From: Bacillota bacterium
GTDB lineage: Bacteria; Bacillota; Clostridia; Peptostreptococcales; Anaerovoracaceae
NCBI GenBank assembly: GCA_017621195.1
Contig: JAGATO010000045.1
Location: forward strand, 1 to 14,514
Direction: 5' to 3'
DNA length: 14,514 nt
Below are positions 14,303-14,514 of the stretch, piece by piece. Every line of letters starts with the position of its first letter. Positions within the stretch are counted from its first letter, which is position 1. The notes beneath the pieces were generated by a model, which was given only the letters and a program-made list of their open reading frames with translations, was not told the DNA's origin and did no database searches. The position numbers were made by a program, and so were the translations under genes.

Positions 14303-14514
14303 TTACATCATGCTGATGCGGTGGTAGTCCGTCACATCGCTTCCCAGCGCTTCGTATAGCTGAGGAACGGAGATCCATCCGTTTTTGATTCCCTGCAGTT
14401 CTGCCTCCGTCACGCCGATCAGCTCCGTAAACTTGACCCAGCCGTTGGGCGTCTCCACGACTCCGGCATCGTCCAGTCGGAGAATGAAGCCTACCAGATT
14501 GGACGTTCCCTCGG
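14303..14514 (-). CDS. Unidentified protein, C-terminal fragment cut by window edge
   Basis: An open frame enters from the right edge and stops at 14303-14305. It encodes about 69 residues ending ALGSDVTDYHRISMM. The fragment is soluble, with regularly spaced aromatic residues (NGWVKFTELIGVTEAEL, NGWISVPQLYEALG). That looks like a small globular domain with two similar 'NGW-(I/V)-x-(F/V)' strands each followed by a helix. I do not recognise the family and assign no function. The convergent terminator just downstream supports a real gene end here. The start and most of the protein lie outside the window. Confidence 0.65.
   Translation of the reverse strand, partial: EGTSNLVGFILRLDDAGVVETPNGWVKFTELIGVTEAELQGIKNGWISVPQLYEALGSDVTDYHRISMM

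Overview
The window looks like a chromosomal segment of an anaerobic Bacillota, most likely a Clostridia-type organism. The coding DNA is roughly 60% GC where I counted, genes are tightly packed behind GGAGG-like ribosome binding sites, and the proteins are typical of that group: CoaBC, a single-membrane-span signal peptidase, a DUF2975 plus small HTH pair, and an aldo/keto reductase with cysteine-rich Fe-S motifs. No rRNA, tRNA, transposase, integrase or CRISPR array was found.

Layout, left to right. The left edge holds most of dnaE (minus strand, C-terminus cut by the edge). A hotdog thioesterase gene diverges from it and meets coaBC head-on at a bidirectional terminator. A minus-strand block follows: a large multi-pass membrane protein (DUF4153/DUF4173-like), its terminator, then a YcxB-like membrane protein and coaBC. 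The promoter of that last pair appears to be built into the terminator of the gene before it. Next is a DUF2975 membrane protein / YozG-like HTH regulator pair behind a near-consensus promoter.

From about 8494 to 9312 there is no gene. This stretch is very AT-rich in part (57 G/C of 240 bases by hand count in 8881-9120). It holds a degenerate array of TATAG/CTATA dyads phased at 49 bp, then a GC-rich block with a 21-bp direct repeat and strong hairpin potential. It is the most unexplained part of the window.

The right third is a housekeeping minus-strand run: RluA-type pseudouridine synthase, signal peptidase I, a second signal peptidase-like protein that has lost its catalytic serine and lysine, smpB, an Fe-S aldo/keto reductase and a SHOCT-domain membrane protein. 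Overlaps and short gaps from the pseudouridine synthase to the reductase suggest one transcript. A plus-strand gene for a membrane-anchored protein with an MltG/YceG LysM-like domain diverges from this run. It converges on the end of an unidentified gene that runs off the right edge.

The main points for follow-up are the inactive signal peptidase paralogue next to the active one, the 49-bp phased AT-rich array, the GC-rich repeat block, and the promoter embedded in a terminator.
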